A stretch of 60,000 bases of DNA, from assembly GCF_910592395.1 (NCBI RefSeq), contig NC_088315.1, positions 11,970,501 through 12,030,500 on the forward strand, in the 5' to 3' direction. This DNA comes from Lineus longissimus. Lineage: Eukaryota; Nemertea; Pilidiophora; Heteronemertea; Lineidae. Below, one piece after another: positions 9,482-20,500 of the stretch; position 1 is the first letter of the stretch, and each line of letters starts with the position of its first letter. The notes beneath the pieces were generated by a model, which was not told the origin of the DNA, ran no database searches, and saw nothing but the letters and a program-made list of their open reading frames with translations. A program made the position numbers and the translations under genes.

Positions 9482-10088
9482 GCAGAAAAATTGTGCGGGC
9501 AAACCAACAGTTCCAGTGCCAGCGAGCAAGTTTGCGATCGTGACCCTTGGTTGTGCATGCGGATTGTCGTCCAAAAAGTTTCATATACCCGCACAGGTTT
9601 CTACGTGTGATGCAGCCAGCCAGGGTAAGATGGTCTATGAACATCCCATAAATTTGCCCTTGCTTTATCATGCATATCCACTTGAGGATGTTATGAAATA
9701 TGCCGTAAACTCGGTGCCCTTGAAAACTCCACCTTCCATCGAGATACCGCCCATTAACCTGAACGAGATGAATTGGACAAATATTGCCGCCAGAGATCAA
9801 CAGTTTCAGGCTTCTTTAAAAGCCACCCTGGACAGTGGTACCGAACGGGCCAGCACATTTGCTACTAAGGCAGATTTCCTGGCCAGTCAGTCTCATGCAA
9901 CGGTAGGCGGGGGTAGTGTGCTACCAGGGTTTGGTATCTCGTTTCAGGTAGTTAACTCGGTTTTAGCGGTATATGCCGCCGTAGTGGCTACCTACCTTCT
10001 GTGTAAAACGTGTGGTGTGCGGGCGCCAGCTATTTTCACGGTTGCTACCTTTGCCCAGGTACCGACGGCTGATGCCCAGGTCCAATAA
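9405..10088 (+). CDS. Hypothetical membrane protein of the inverted-repeat element
   Basis: Open frame of 227 codons. The first codon of the frame is GTG in the inverted repeat, so the true start is uncertain; the ATG at 9630 follows a donor-like GGGTAAG and is a better candidate. The C-terminal half shows a Pro-rich stretch, a polar helix-like region (QQFQASLKATLDSGTERAST), then a ~25-residue hydrophobic segment beginning ISFQVVNSVLAVYAAVVA, then CKTCG. This is an ectodomain, membrane anchor, Cys-containing tail layout as in viral or retroelement glycoproteins. No family is recognised. The frame ends 16 bases inside the next ORF. Confidence 0.5.
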   Translation: MNTLVYHYYHYYDISQKQLRRDEPVWQKNCAGKPTVPVPASKFAIVTLGCACGLSSKKFHIPAQVSTCDAASQGKMVYEHPINLPLLYHAYPLEDVMKYAVNSVPLKTPPSIEIPPINLNEMNWTNIAARDQQFQASLKATLDSGTERASTFATKADFLASQSHATVGGGSVLPGFGISFQVVNSVLAVYAAVVATYLLCKTCGVRAPAIFTVATFAQVPTADAQVQ

Positions 10089-10594
10089 ATGCTACTTTCT
10101 GGAGTTTACAAGCGGGGTCTGAAGAAACCCAAGTTCAAGCTCTTAACCAATTTCACCTCGATTCTGAAAATATAGGAAATTTTACTCAACAGGTTGAACA
10201 GGCCATTGGGGCAGTAAACATTGAGATAAAACTTTTGTCGTCTCTCGTGGCGATAACAGGTGTAATCTTACTAATCCTTTTTCTTAAATATGCAGAAGTG
10301 CTTATCTCTCATTTGTTGGGCATAAGTCCAAACTGTTTGGTGATCGAATTTAGTTCCGGTCACATGTCAAAGTTCCTAGAAGTGCCTCAGACTTCCCGGT
10401 TGACGAATAAGACAATTTCTTCAATTAAAGATGTTGGGATTACCGTGCATCCAACGTGCCTCTCTTTGAAACTAGCGTTGGACTGGGAATGTTCTAGTGA
10501 ATGTAGGTTGCCCACCGATATGGAGCTTGGCGTTTTCCAGTGGAAAATACGACACATAATACGGAGCACGTGCCAAGTTGTACTACCGCGTTAA
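10073..10594 (+). CDS. Second hypothetical membrane protein, overlapping in the -1 frame
   Basis: Open from 10073, overlapping the preceding frame by 16 bases in the -1 register. It starts with an N-glycosylation sequon (NAT) and a heptad-like polar helix (QVQALNQFHLDSENI), then a strong transmembrane stretch (LVAITGVILLILFLKYA), then ~90 residues with several Cys. The first ATG-like codon is well inside, so it is probably reached by splicing, frameshifting, or is a broken continuation of the upstream frame. No slippery heptamer is obvious in the overlap. Function unknown; an envelope- or spike-like role is inference only. Confidence 0.45.
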   Translation, partial: CPGPINATFWSLQAGSEETQVQALNQFHLDSENIGNFTQQVEQAIGAVNIEIKLLSSLVAITGVILLILFLKYAEVLISHLLGISPNCLVIEFSSGHMSKFLEVPQTSRLTNKTISSIKDVGITVHPTCLSLKLALDWECSSECRLPTDMELGVFQWKIRHIIRSTCQVVLPR

Positions 10595-10877
10595 CTCCAA
10601 ATTCCTAGTTATGTTCTGCGAGAAAAATGACCTCTTGGGTCCAACCAGTTTTGTAAATGCCATCTTAATGGATAGGGCAACCAGCATGTCCAATCTTAGG
10701 CAACCTGAACCAAAAATACATGACAGAGGGGTCGGCCCCACGGCTCCGTTGTACCCATCTCTTCCTCACTCTGACTGATAAAACAAATATGGGTGCCGAC
10801 AAGCTTCATTTCGTCAGGGGGCTTCGTTTATCGTTAAATAAGACCAAGTGTATAACAGCTTTTCTTTTCTTCCTCAG
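10595..10877 (+). other. Region between membrane ORFs and RING gene
   Basis: A further short open frame (10578-10778) in another register overlaps the end of the second membrane ORF and could be its shifted continuation. A good acceptor (TTTCTTCCTCAG) ends at 10877, immediately before an ATG. Confidence 0.35.
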
Positions 10878-11956
10878 ATGGCGACTAATGGCCCCACGAC
10901 GGCAAGAGGACCACGGGTGAGCCTACCCGAGCTAACGAAAAAGCAGCTAGAAACTCTTTGCCGCGCTTCCGGCTAAGCGCGGTCTATCGTTTTAGGGGTT
11001 TGCAGGGCCAGTCCGTGGGGGACCTAACCCATCACGATTGGCCGGCGGTGGTGTCCGGTGTCGTTTTTATACAACTGTTGAAGTATTTGCTTCATCTTCC
11101 CACAGACTTTGGCCGCTATCCTCTATATGACTATTTTGAGGCGGCGTTCATATTAGACAGCCCCTCATTACAGCAAACTGTCTTCCGACAATATATAGAG
11201 GGTAGCATCAACGTTTGTTACCGCAGGGTTTCGGAGTGGCCGTACACCCAACTCCAATGTCAACATTTTGACATGATTCGGCAAGCCGTGCAGCAGCATC
11301 TGACCTTACAAACGGCGGCGTCCATTTTGACCCGTCTACTAAATTTGTTCGGAGTTCACAACTCGTTTACACCAGCTATTGTAAAATACATTTCAGAAAA
11401 AGGGGGGATGTCTCGCTCTCATATTTTTGGGTTAGTAGATCGTTCGGGAGTGGGTAAAGGCCCTTTCGTGGCAACTTCTCTAAACAAAGAGCTTCGCCGG
11501 CGTACTAGACACCGAGCTCATCTATTTCAAAACTTTTTATATGGAAAGACCTGCGCACGGTGCGACAAGTCATATACGGAGTTGGAGTCGTTTTACCATC
11601 CTCAGCCCTCGGTATATCTTTTGCCATGTTGCCATCACGTAATGCATGTCAGATGCGTGATCGTATTAGTTTGGCACATGTTTAACACTGTCACAAAGCT
11701 ATTGTGTCCGGCCTGTGGTACCCATTTCGGTTATAGAAGGCATGGTCCTCTCGCTGTGATAGCGGGGAGGTCGGACCCCCAGGTCCTTGCAAAGCGCGAG
11801 GAAATTAAAAAAAATTGTCCCGCCCCACCTAGGGCATTTAGCAAACATTTAAATTATCGACCATACACGTGGCTTGCCAGCTTGCTAGATCACTTTACTC
11901 CCACAGAGGAGGAGGAAATGCCTCCTCTGGTCGACATCGATGATGTCGACTTTTAG
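10878..11956 (+). CDS. RING-H2 protein of the inverted-repeat element (frame broken near the start)
   Basis: An ATG at 10878 directly after an acceptor-like CTTCCTCAG opens 32 codons ending at 10976, with a SAP-like stretch SLPELTKKQLETLCRAS. The large frame (open 10889-11956, no early ATG) is in the -1 register and continues the protein, so a one-base indel or frameshift lies near 10970. The long part is ~330 residues. At roughly residues 198-255 it carries a perfect RING-H2 pattern: CARC, then CHHVMHVRC, then CPAC (C3H2C3 ligands all present). The C-terminus is acidic and ends DIDDVDF. RING-H2 domains usually give E3 ubiquitin-ligase activity. The alpha-helical N-terminal half is not recognised. 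Confidence 0.6.
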
Positions 11957-12328
11957 AGCAGTACGCTCTGTCCATTCACCATATTCCTAGGATACGTTTA
12001 GCGTCACACCATATATCATATATATATTATACATACTGGGCATCGAGCGGTAAATAAGGACAAGTGGCGAAGCATAAGATTGGGAAACAGCTGGACTGTT
12101 TTTCCTGAGTGAAAGCTTCAGCCTCGGTCCAAAGCAAAATGAGGCCACAGTTATGCATTGACCAGGGTATCAAATTTTAAAGGCAAATATGGGGAACAGC
12201 TCCTGGTGACTAGCGACGGCTGGTCATTTGGTCGCTGAGGAACCAAAGCCTGTTATATTATCATCACTGTGTGATGGCTACGTGGTGAGATGGAAGAGTG
12301 ATAGTTATTTTGGTCTGGATTAACATAG
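11957..12328. other. 3' flank of the RING gene inside the element
   Basis: AT-rich non-coding DNA between the RING stop codon and the inner edge of the right inverted repeat. No gene or clear polyadenylation cluster is seen. Confidence 0.4.
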
Positions 12329-12455
12329 CAAGCGGGTTCGCCGCGTCGTAATTGTTTTTGGGAAATATCGTAATAATGGTAACAGTGGTAAACAAGGGTG
12401 TTCACGGGCTGGGCGTCATCTTCGTTTTAAAAATAACAATTTTCTAATTTTTTTT
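12329..12455 (-). repeat. Right terminal inverted repeat, inner part
   Basis: Reverse complement of about 9355-9481; ends in a run of eight T where the insertion begins. Confidence 0.85.
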
Positions 12456-14435
12456 GCTGTCAAACCTACACCAAAAATGTAACCAAGATTTCAACCCGTT
12501 TTAAAGTAAATATTTTTGGACACCACGGCACCGTTTCTCTTACTTGGTCATTCCTGGCTCACCGGTCGGTCCTTTTCGTCTTTCTCTCAACCAAATGCTC
12601 CTTCCGAATCTGAAAGCGGGGAGCGTCCAATATCCAGGGTTCATCTTGGTCACGGCGAGGAGGATCCATCTTCAACATTCAGTCGCTGCTGCAACGAATT
12701 ACTCGTTATAAGTCTTATACACTACGTTGGGAAGCTGTTATACTCTACATGTACGTTGGAAAGCTCTTGTCTGTTACGGATGCATTGTCATACGGGTACG
12801 TGCGGATTGTCAAACGGAATATGACGACTACGGCGGGTTTGGATTACCGAACATTCTTCGGAAATAGACACTGTACTTTGATTATATAAACATTTATATT
12901 GCCTGTGATGGAAGCCAATGATTGTCAGGACCAAAGTCATCTTTTCCGACTTGCGGAGGATGCATCTCAGATTATTTTGTTTGGACCAAAGTCATCCTTT
13001 TCCGACTTGCGGAGGGTGCATGCAAAATTATGGTTTCTGATCCCTGTAAGGTGTATAGTAGTTAGATCTTAATGAAACTGAAGGTAATTATAATTGTTTT
13101 GGGTTTTTTCAGCATAGATTGTCGCGGATTAAGCATGCCGGAGGTTCTTGTTTTGTTTGTGCATTACAAGACACTGATGACGGTGACCGTGTTGATAAAT
13201 ATTTTTTTTGAATGATATCTTTCGAGAGTAACGTAGGACTTTTGATAGTACTATATGTTTGGTGGTTTGCCAGTTTAATCGAATTTGTAAATATAACACA
13301 CTATTGTGTCATACTGATAACCATATAGGGTCATATAAAGCCATCTTGCGTAAGGTTCACTAAATTTGTGACCTTCTAGGTCAGATTAACTCGGAGCCTT
13401 GATACTTGTAGGCTATGCATTAAGTTTGAGGTTATCTTTAGTATATGCTATATGCCTTGATATATCGTATTCAAATCTTTATGGTAACAACTCTCGGGAC
13501 AGATATACATGTGGTTTATTTCGCAAGCCAAGGGGCGTAAGGATATTCGGGGCAATTGCATGTCTCGTGTTGATTAAGTGGTCAATGAAGTGGTTTGTTG
13601 TTAATTTGCGTGGAGGCACGGCATTATCGTTTATTATTGATTGTCGCTTACGTTGCCTCCTAATGGTTGAAGCAAAGACAACTAATATCTTTTATAGGCC
13701 TTGGTCGTTGATAATTTTTTTTCATATGTCGCTACTCAGGGTGCATCCTTGCTTTCAGCACAGGCTGGTGAATCATTGTGTCACCATTACTTTTATTTAA
13801 TTGGATTGTTGTGGCCATTGGGGTCAAGCGAGTACCTATTAGCAGGATGGTTTTTTGGGTGTAGAGGAAGAAACCAGCTAGGGAATGTATGCTGGAAGCT
13901 ACAGGAGGAGGTAGGGCGGTTGTTCCACCTGACCGTTTCCTGATATCTACGCACTGGTTTCTTGGCTATTCATGGGGATAGCCAAGGCAAGAATTGTGTC
14001 TGTTTCGTCCTTAACACCTGATTCGGGGCCTCATCGGAGTTTGTTTTTTTTATCTATATATAGTTGTAAAATCAGTGGTTTGCCTTTAAGAGTGTTCATA
14101 GCATGGGCTACGCGCTCTTGTAGCGATATCCTCTAGGAGTATGAAAGCAAAGTTCTAGAAGGCAGACTCTAGAGGATATTTTTACTCTCGTTCAAGGGAA
14201 CGGAGAAGGTTTCAGGCAAGAAGTAACCGGACCATTAGTGCAGATTGCGTGATTGCACTGGCTTAGTTATGACACAGCTGAGTCATGGTCCTGGATATTC
14301 CATACAATGGGCAAACCGAAGAATATTTACGGCGTTTTATATTTTTCATAGACCGGTTTGTCTAGGGTAATGGACCTGATTCGGGTTAGACTTGGGGTAA
14401 AAAGAATTATGGAATAGTAGCACAATATTTATTAG
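12456..14435. mobile_element. ~2-kb insertion splitting the right inverted repeat
   Basis: The left inverted repeat is continuous, while its partner is interrupted here. Both sides carry similar sequence (CTAATTTTTTTT before, TTAGTTTTTTTTT after), consistent with a target-site duplication in a T-run. No inverted ends, LTR or convincing ORF is seen inside. A ~39-bp near-repeat (GGACCAAAGTCATC... at ~12928 and ~12982) is present. The frames at 12516-12824 and 13399-13800 have no recognisable domain. It could be a non-autonomous element or a retroinserted sequence. Confidence 0.6.
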
Positions 14436-14800
14436 TTTTTTTTTGGTTTTTTGGTAGTTTTTCTTGTCAAACTCCAGTTGATTGAGTACTTTGGGTTACT
14501 TTACCCAGTGTTGGTGAGGTTACGCTGTCATGTGTTAAGGGTCCGCTTCGTTACGGTGAAAAGGATAGAAATGATAAGCATATTTTAATAATAATGGTGT
14601 GGTTGAAGGACGGTTACCTGAAAGTGATAGGCCTGGGTACGGGCAAGTAACATCGAGTTCAACCAATAATGTTTTGTTTTTTTTCAACGTTTCAGTGTCT
14701 TGCACAGGCCGAATGTGAGCCGAGATTTGTTTGTTTCCTTTCTCGTGAGTTGTCACTTACATGTATATATATTATGAATTTATCAGGGGTGAACGCAACA
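14436..14800 (-). repeat. Right terminal inverted repeat, outer part
   Basis: Reverse complement of about 8999-9365, ending GGGGTGAACGCAACA. Confidence 0.85.
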
Positions 14801-16233
14801 TACGCTCTGCTACCATGTTCCCAGCGTCCCTGAGGTTAACGAACATCCCTCAAGAGACCTGGTGCCGTAGACCGATGCTGAACTTGCAGACATACTAACT
14901 TAGCAGAGAATGAACTCGGAAGTCAGGAGTAATCATATAATAGTTTATTTGTACTTACTCTTGATTTATGAGTTTCTGATTTAGCTAGACACTATTGGAT
15001 GCAAGCTGGGCCGCCCAAGAGAGGAAAGAGAGAGAGAGAGCCGGCGTGCCCAGTGCTTAAATACCCAGATGCCAAGTCACGAGCTCACTGGAGTCCAGGA
15101 TTATGGAAGACGAATACTAATTAAAGGAGCAACCCGGTCCAGGGTACGAGGCCGTCCAGAGAGAGACCTAACAATGTCAAGTGCCTCCCCCTGGTAGCTG
15201 AAGACCATTGGGAAGCTATGATTGGACGCCTCGTACCAGGTGACCATGATCGGAACGTTAACTGTGCCAAGATCACTGGCCATCCCTTTAAGGACTTACT
15301 GCTGTCACCGCAATCCTCCGACTTGGAACCGCGTGACTCGGACACCTGGACTCACTGCTTATATTGTATAATCTATACTATAATGCGCGTTGTGGCCGCT
15401 ATTTAGGAGGTAATTTTTGTTTCAAAATTGGGCCTTGGAAATGCGTCGAATTCTTGCAACCTTTGGCTTCGTAGGTCTGGATCATACGTAAGAGTGTCAC
15501 TGAGGGTGTCATACGTCGAATATCTTCGTGGTTTTAGAATAAATAACAACTTTTCAGAGAGCACGTCGACTGGAGAGCTCCGCTCATTCTCAAAAGCATA
15601 CACAAACTTCACGCATATTCTCCCTGCCACATCAGTATCAGCTTCCAGCACGTATGTAGTGCTATACAACCTGGTTCATGGTGCAGGGTATTAACAGGGA
15701 GATTAATGATTAGCCTGTTCTATTTTAGTTCTATTCGAGAATCACTGACCTGAGTGATAAGGCAAATTCTGCAGAGTGGCCTACCGGAACATGCAGTCAG
15801 GGTATCAATAAACAGTTATGCCAGGATGGACAAAATATGCACAGTGGCCAGCGCTTGCTCTTTGTTTTATTCTTTACTGACAGATGTTGGCAGTTGGAAT
15901 TGCGTTCTGCATCTCTCCATGCGCCTGGCTTTGGTCCGACAGTGGCATTGGGTACGGGAGTGGGTAGGTGATATGCCTAATATGTGAGGGCCTTATTTGG
16001 AACAGGACCTGCTGTCACTGGTCTCAATGCATTGTGCAACATAGCGTACTCCAATCAATCTATTGGGGGTTGCATGTAGATAGCAGCAATAAGTCCCTAA
16101 ATGCAGTTCATTTCGTGTTTAACCTTTAAGAAAACTTCAGTAACGTTAGAAATTTAATGTAGCTCAATCATCGTGCCCATTTAACTAATGTATATTACAT
16201 TTCAACTTTGCCCGCTCCATGGGTATATGCTAG
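14801..16233. other. Unassigned DNA
   Basis: Contains a GA microsatellite (~15023-15042). Overlapping antiparallel frames at 15403-15694 have no domain. TATA-like and GA-rich composition at 14930-15120 is suggestive of an LTR, but no ends could be fixed. No supported gene. Confidence 0.35.
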
Positions 16234-16357
16234 TAATATTAATCAAGGCTAAGAACAATGACGAATAGCCTGATAAGGCACGTTCGGTAGACTTCAAACG
16301 AATTGAGTTAACCCTATGAACACCGTGAAGCCTACCTTTTAAGGGCTTCACGGTACA
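16234..16357 (+). repeat. 124-bp dispersed repeat, copy 2
   Basis: Same orientation and ends as 8566-8689; one difference noted (CCCTAT versus CCCTAC). Flanking bases differ at both ends, which defines the unit. Confidence 0.75.
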
Positions 16358-16673
16358 GCAGGTTGGGTCTGTTTGGATATGCCGTGTATCATGTGTATAG
16401 TGGTTGCTGAGTGGGTGGATGGATGGGTGGGTTGGATTCAATCGAGCATACTTGGTGATCTCTGAGATTTCTTCCTTCAAATGTAACTGTGGGTTCATCG
16501 GTTTGCTGAAACTGCTGGTGGTCTTAACTTTCTGATGAGCATAATATACCTCTTAGGGTGATTGTCATAGATGGATCGAATTGTGAACCAGCGAGATTTA
16601 CAAAATAGCAAGTTTCTATAGAAAACCAGCGGGAAATGAAAGATTTCCCGATCCTGTCGCCGGGCTCCAGTTG

Positions 16674-16927
16674 TGTGGTTTATCCACATTAGAATCCAGG
16701 TTGTTCGCCTTTCGTTCCACGTGGCTGATGAAGAGGGAGCGTAAATACACAGAGCGACATGAACACAATGATTGCTATAACTAGACTAAACTTTAATGAG
16801 TAACAATATCACACATACGGTATAGATACAAGATAAGATAATATGATTGGTTATCAAGACATGAGTAGGAGGAGCCAAGAGTCTTAATGTTGTGAGTGAT
16901 GCTAAGAGGAATATGCAAATTCCGACA
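16674..16927 (-). repeat. BEL 3' LTR
   Basis: 254 bp, reading TGTCGGAATTTGC ... ACCACA on the minus strand (TG...CA ends). On its inner side the minus strand has GCGGGCCGGAGAA just before the LTR, the candidate polypurine tract. Confidence 0.95.
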
Positions 16928-17097
16928 TTCTCCGGCCCGCAAATGATCAATGTTGAATACGTGTGGTTATATAGATAGCGCGTGCGGCTACTAGTAATTA
17001 TCATATGAACTAGGAACTAAAGTTTGTTTACACTTGTCATGTATGAGTCATGAGCGATTATCAAAGGCATGCAACATTCAAAGAATTCTATTTGTAT

Positions 17098-17500
17098 TTA
17101 ATCCAAGTCTGAATCTTGCAACCAGTTTGCAACGAGTTTGTTGGCCTTGACGGCAGCTTTCCGCTTAGGCCTAGTTGTTTGAGTAGGATTCGGAGCGATA
17201 TTGTCTTGCATTGCTGGTTTAGCCGAGTTGTCTTTACCAATGTTCAGTTCTTCTGTTGCTCGAACTTCAAGCGGATACAGCTTTGTTATGGGCCTGTTGG
17301 TAGTCCCATGTTTTGTTTTGATTTCGGCGCTGCGTACGAAACCATCGTCGCCGAAGACGAGTTTGGTGACTCTAGCTAATGTCCAGTCAATACGTTTCTT
17401 AATGTCATCATGAACAAGAACGATATCACCGACTTTGATTGCGTTTTCAGTCGGAGCGTATTTGACATTTTGCAAGTGCCTTTGCGGTAAGATACTCATT
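17098..17500 (-). CDS. BEL polyprotein C-terminal segment (DUF5641-like), out of frame
   Basis: This frame continues the protein after the main polyprotein frame is lost at about 17447-17500. It contains APTENAIKVGDIVLVHDD, the typical region after the BEL integrase core, followed by a basic, Pro-rich tail ending at the stop at 17098. A one-base shift relative to the upstream frame lies around 17485-17500, where the two frames overlap. Such a shift would remove the integrase C-terminal domain from the main product. Confidence 0.8.
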
Positions 17501-20500
17501 GCGCCACCGTTGCCGGAAGTGTTCGAATACTTGATTGAGACGTTGAGCACGTTTCTCGAGATTTCGTTGTCCGGTATTCTCCCGTATTTGGAAGGTTGCA
17601 TCTTCGTCCTCTAGATGGCCCGGTAAGGTTCTGAGCAGGCGTCCATGCATGAGATGAGCTGGTGTCAGTGGTTCCCCGTCGCTAACATAAGTGATTGGCC
17701 TATCATTCAGTGTTGCTTCTATTTCTGCGGTAATAGTGTTCAATTCATCCAAATCTACGCGGGCACGTCCCAATACCTTTTTAAGGGAGAGTTTGGTTAG
17801 TCCTATCAAACGTTCCCAGAAACCCCCGAACCAGGGTGCGCGTTTGGGAATAAAGTGCCATATCACATGGTTATTCTGCATATATTGTTCTAGTCTCTTA
17901 ATTTCCTCCGCGGCTGAGAGAAATGTTGTTGCGTTATCCGAAATGATTTTAGCCGGAAGTGATCTCCTGGCGGCGAATCGGCGAAATGCGTTCAGAAATG
18001 AAATGGTAGACATATCATTGACAATCTCCAGATGTATGCCACGTGTGACGGCGCAGGTAAATAAACAGACATATACCTTTTTCTCCTGTGTAGGTGTTAT
18101 CACGAAGAGGTGACCGGTAAAGTCAATGCCAGTTATCTCGAAAGGCGGAGCGTCCTGCACTCGGAAGCTCTGAAGTGGTGGAGATATCGGTGATCTGAAC
18201 GGCTTGCCTGTAAGCTTCTTACAGATTACGCAGTTGCGAAGTACAGATTTCACTACGTTACGTATTTGCGGTATCCAGTATGAGTGTCTAATGTTGGTGG
18301 TGGTAGCCTGTATGCCCGAATGAAGCACGATGCGATGGGCGCGCTGAACGATGAGTCTGGTGAAATCATGAACGCGTGGTAAGAGTGCGGGAAATTTGGT
18401 TACGTAATCCAGTGGCGCATTTTGCAATCTCCCTCCAACTCTCAGGATCCCGTTATCGTCCAAAAACAGACGGAGTTGTCGAACTAGGGGAGCTCTGACT
18501 CGTACGCCATTAATCGCTTGTATTTCTTGATGATAAATGTTACTTTGAAGGGCTTGCAACCAGATGTTTTCTGCTTGAATGAGGTCCTTAACTTTGATTG
18601 GCGCGCGACTGTCCTTATCTCCCTTCATGAGTTTCGTGAATTTAAGTACTAAGGCGGTAACTCGCGTGAGGTGCGTGATGGATCTGAATCGCTTGATATC
18701 CATGATTCTCATTATGTTGGGCGTGTCTTTTGAGTCGTTATCTGAGGCGGGTGGATCCTCTAAATCGTCATCCTCGTGTTGAAGAAGCACGGTGTCGTTC
18801 GCTAATGCGGCTAGAGGCCATTCGCCATGTCCCAACCAATCCGGTCCATTCCACCAGAGATACGATGTTGCTAGGGCTGTAGCGGAAATCCCTCGCGTGA
18901 GCAGGTCTGCCGGGTTTTGATGTGTTGGGCAATAGGAAAAGTTCATGAAGCAGCCAGCTTTAACTTCCGTAATGCGATTCTGGACGAAGGTGGGAAGATG
19001 TTTGGTAGTTTTAAGCCAGCTAAGAACAATCTGACTATCGGACCATAGGACGCATTTCGTAACATTGAAGTGTAGTTGATGTTTGATGAAGCTTGTTAGA
19101 CGGGTTCCTAACACTGCAGCCATTAATTCCATGCGAGGAATTGTGAGTGGACGAGTTGGGGCAACGCGTGACTTGGTCATCACGAGCGATGTCTTGTTCC
19201 CGATTTTCAAGTAGACCGCGGCACCATATCCCCTGCTGAGGCTTGCGTCCGCAAAGCAGTGTAATTCGCAGTCTCCAGTTGGCATGTTTGGGATGTATCG
19301 GCGCGGGATGTTAATCCTTGTTGCAATGTCAAAATCTCGTTGAAGATCATCCCAGGTGGTCTGCAGATAAGACGGAAGTGGCTCGTCCCAATCTACTTTA
19401 CACTTCCATAATTCCTGTAATAGGATTTTTGCGCGAATCTGAACTGGGGCCAAATACCCCAACGGATCATAAACACTTGACACGTGTTTGAGTATTTCAC
19501 GTTTCGTGGCGGATTTTGTACTGATCTGATACTGTTTGAAGGAGATACTGTCCTCAGTCGTATTCCATTTCATGCCAAGGATGGGTACGGTTTCCTCTTT
19601 CAGCAATAGTCCGTCTCGACGAGCTAAGGCGCGTAGTTCGGCATTATTGGATGCCCAAGATCGTAGGGTGAAACCGGCGGTGTCTAGCATATCGTTTGCT
19701 TCCTCATAGTAGGCAATAGCTTGCTCGGGTAATGTCCCCGATGCGACATTATCAACGTAAATGTTCTCTTTTAGATCATTAGCTACATCTGTTTGATATT
19801 GGTCCAGATGTGTGCGGACAACGGCGTTCAATAGTGCTGGACTGCTGACAGATCCAAATAGGACAGAACTGAATCTGTAGACGATGAAGTTGCTTTCAGG
19901 ATCGTCAGGGTCTTCTAACCATAGGAATTTGGTGAAATTGCGGTCTCCTTCATCGAGGGTGATGTTTAAAAAGGCTTTCTCAATGTCACTGACAAAGGCG
20001 GTTTCATGAGTGCGGAATCTGATCAACATTCCAACTAGATCGTTGAGTAATGGCGGACCCTTTTGTAAACAATCATTGAGACTGGGCGAGGTTTTGTTTG
20101 CTTTAGCGCTACAATCATACACAATCCTAATTGGAGTAGTGATTGAGTCCTTCTTCACTGATCTGTGAGGGAGGTAATGTCCGGCGTTTGGATCATCTTC
20201 AGTAACACGTTCGATGAATCTACGAGTATCCTGATCCGTGATGATGCGGTGATAGATGGCCCTGTTTTCATCTGACAACTTCCTAATCATTGTTCTCGTT
20301 CGTTGACATGTATTGGCATAATTGGTCGGCAAGGGTTGATGATCTAACTTCCAAGGTAACTTAGCTACGTAGCCCGGTTCATTTGGAGCTTTCCGGATGT
20401 ACTGCTGGAAATCTTTCAAGTTGGTGATGTCAGGGTCGGGTGGCTGGCCTGGATCTTCGATACCAATAGCATCCAGGTCCCACAGGCGAGGTAAGTCATC

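Larger units (their letters stand above)
8999..14800 (+). mobile_element. Element with 483-bp terminal inverted repeats carrying membrane-protein and RING-H2 genes
   Basis: The left end (8999-9481) is matched in reverse complement by 12329-12455 plus 14436-14800; the interruption is a secondary insertion. Termini start TGTTGCGTTCACCCC. Without the insertion the element is about 3.8 kb. Inside are two proteins with hydrophobic segments in overlapping frames and a RING-H2 protein, all plus strand. No transposase, integrase, polymerase or capsid-like gene is visible, so it is a non-autonomous or decayed element. The gene content is reminiscent of virus-like elements such as Polintons/adintoviruses, but the ends do not start AG and no target duplication is clear. 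The assignment is therefore open. Confidence 0.6.

Noticed and set aside
8999-14800. Calling the inverted-repeat element a Polinton/Maverick or adintovirus
   Set aside because: No polymerase, integrase, ATPase, protease or capsid gene is present, the ends do not begin AG, and no 6-bp target duplication is visible.
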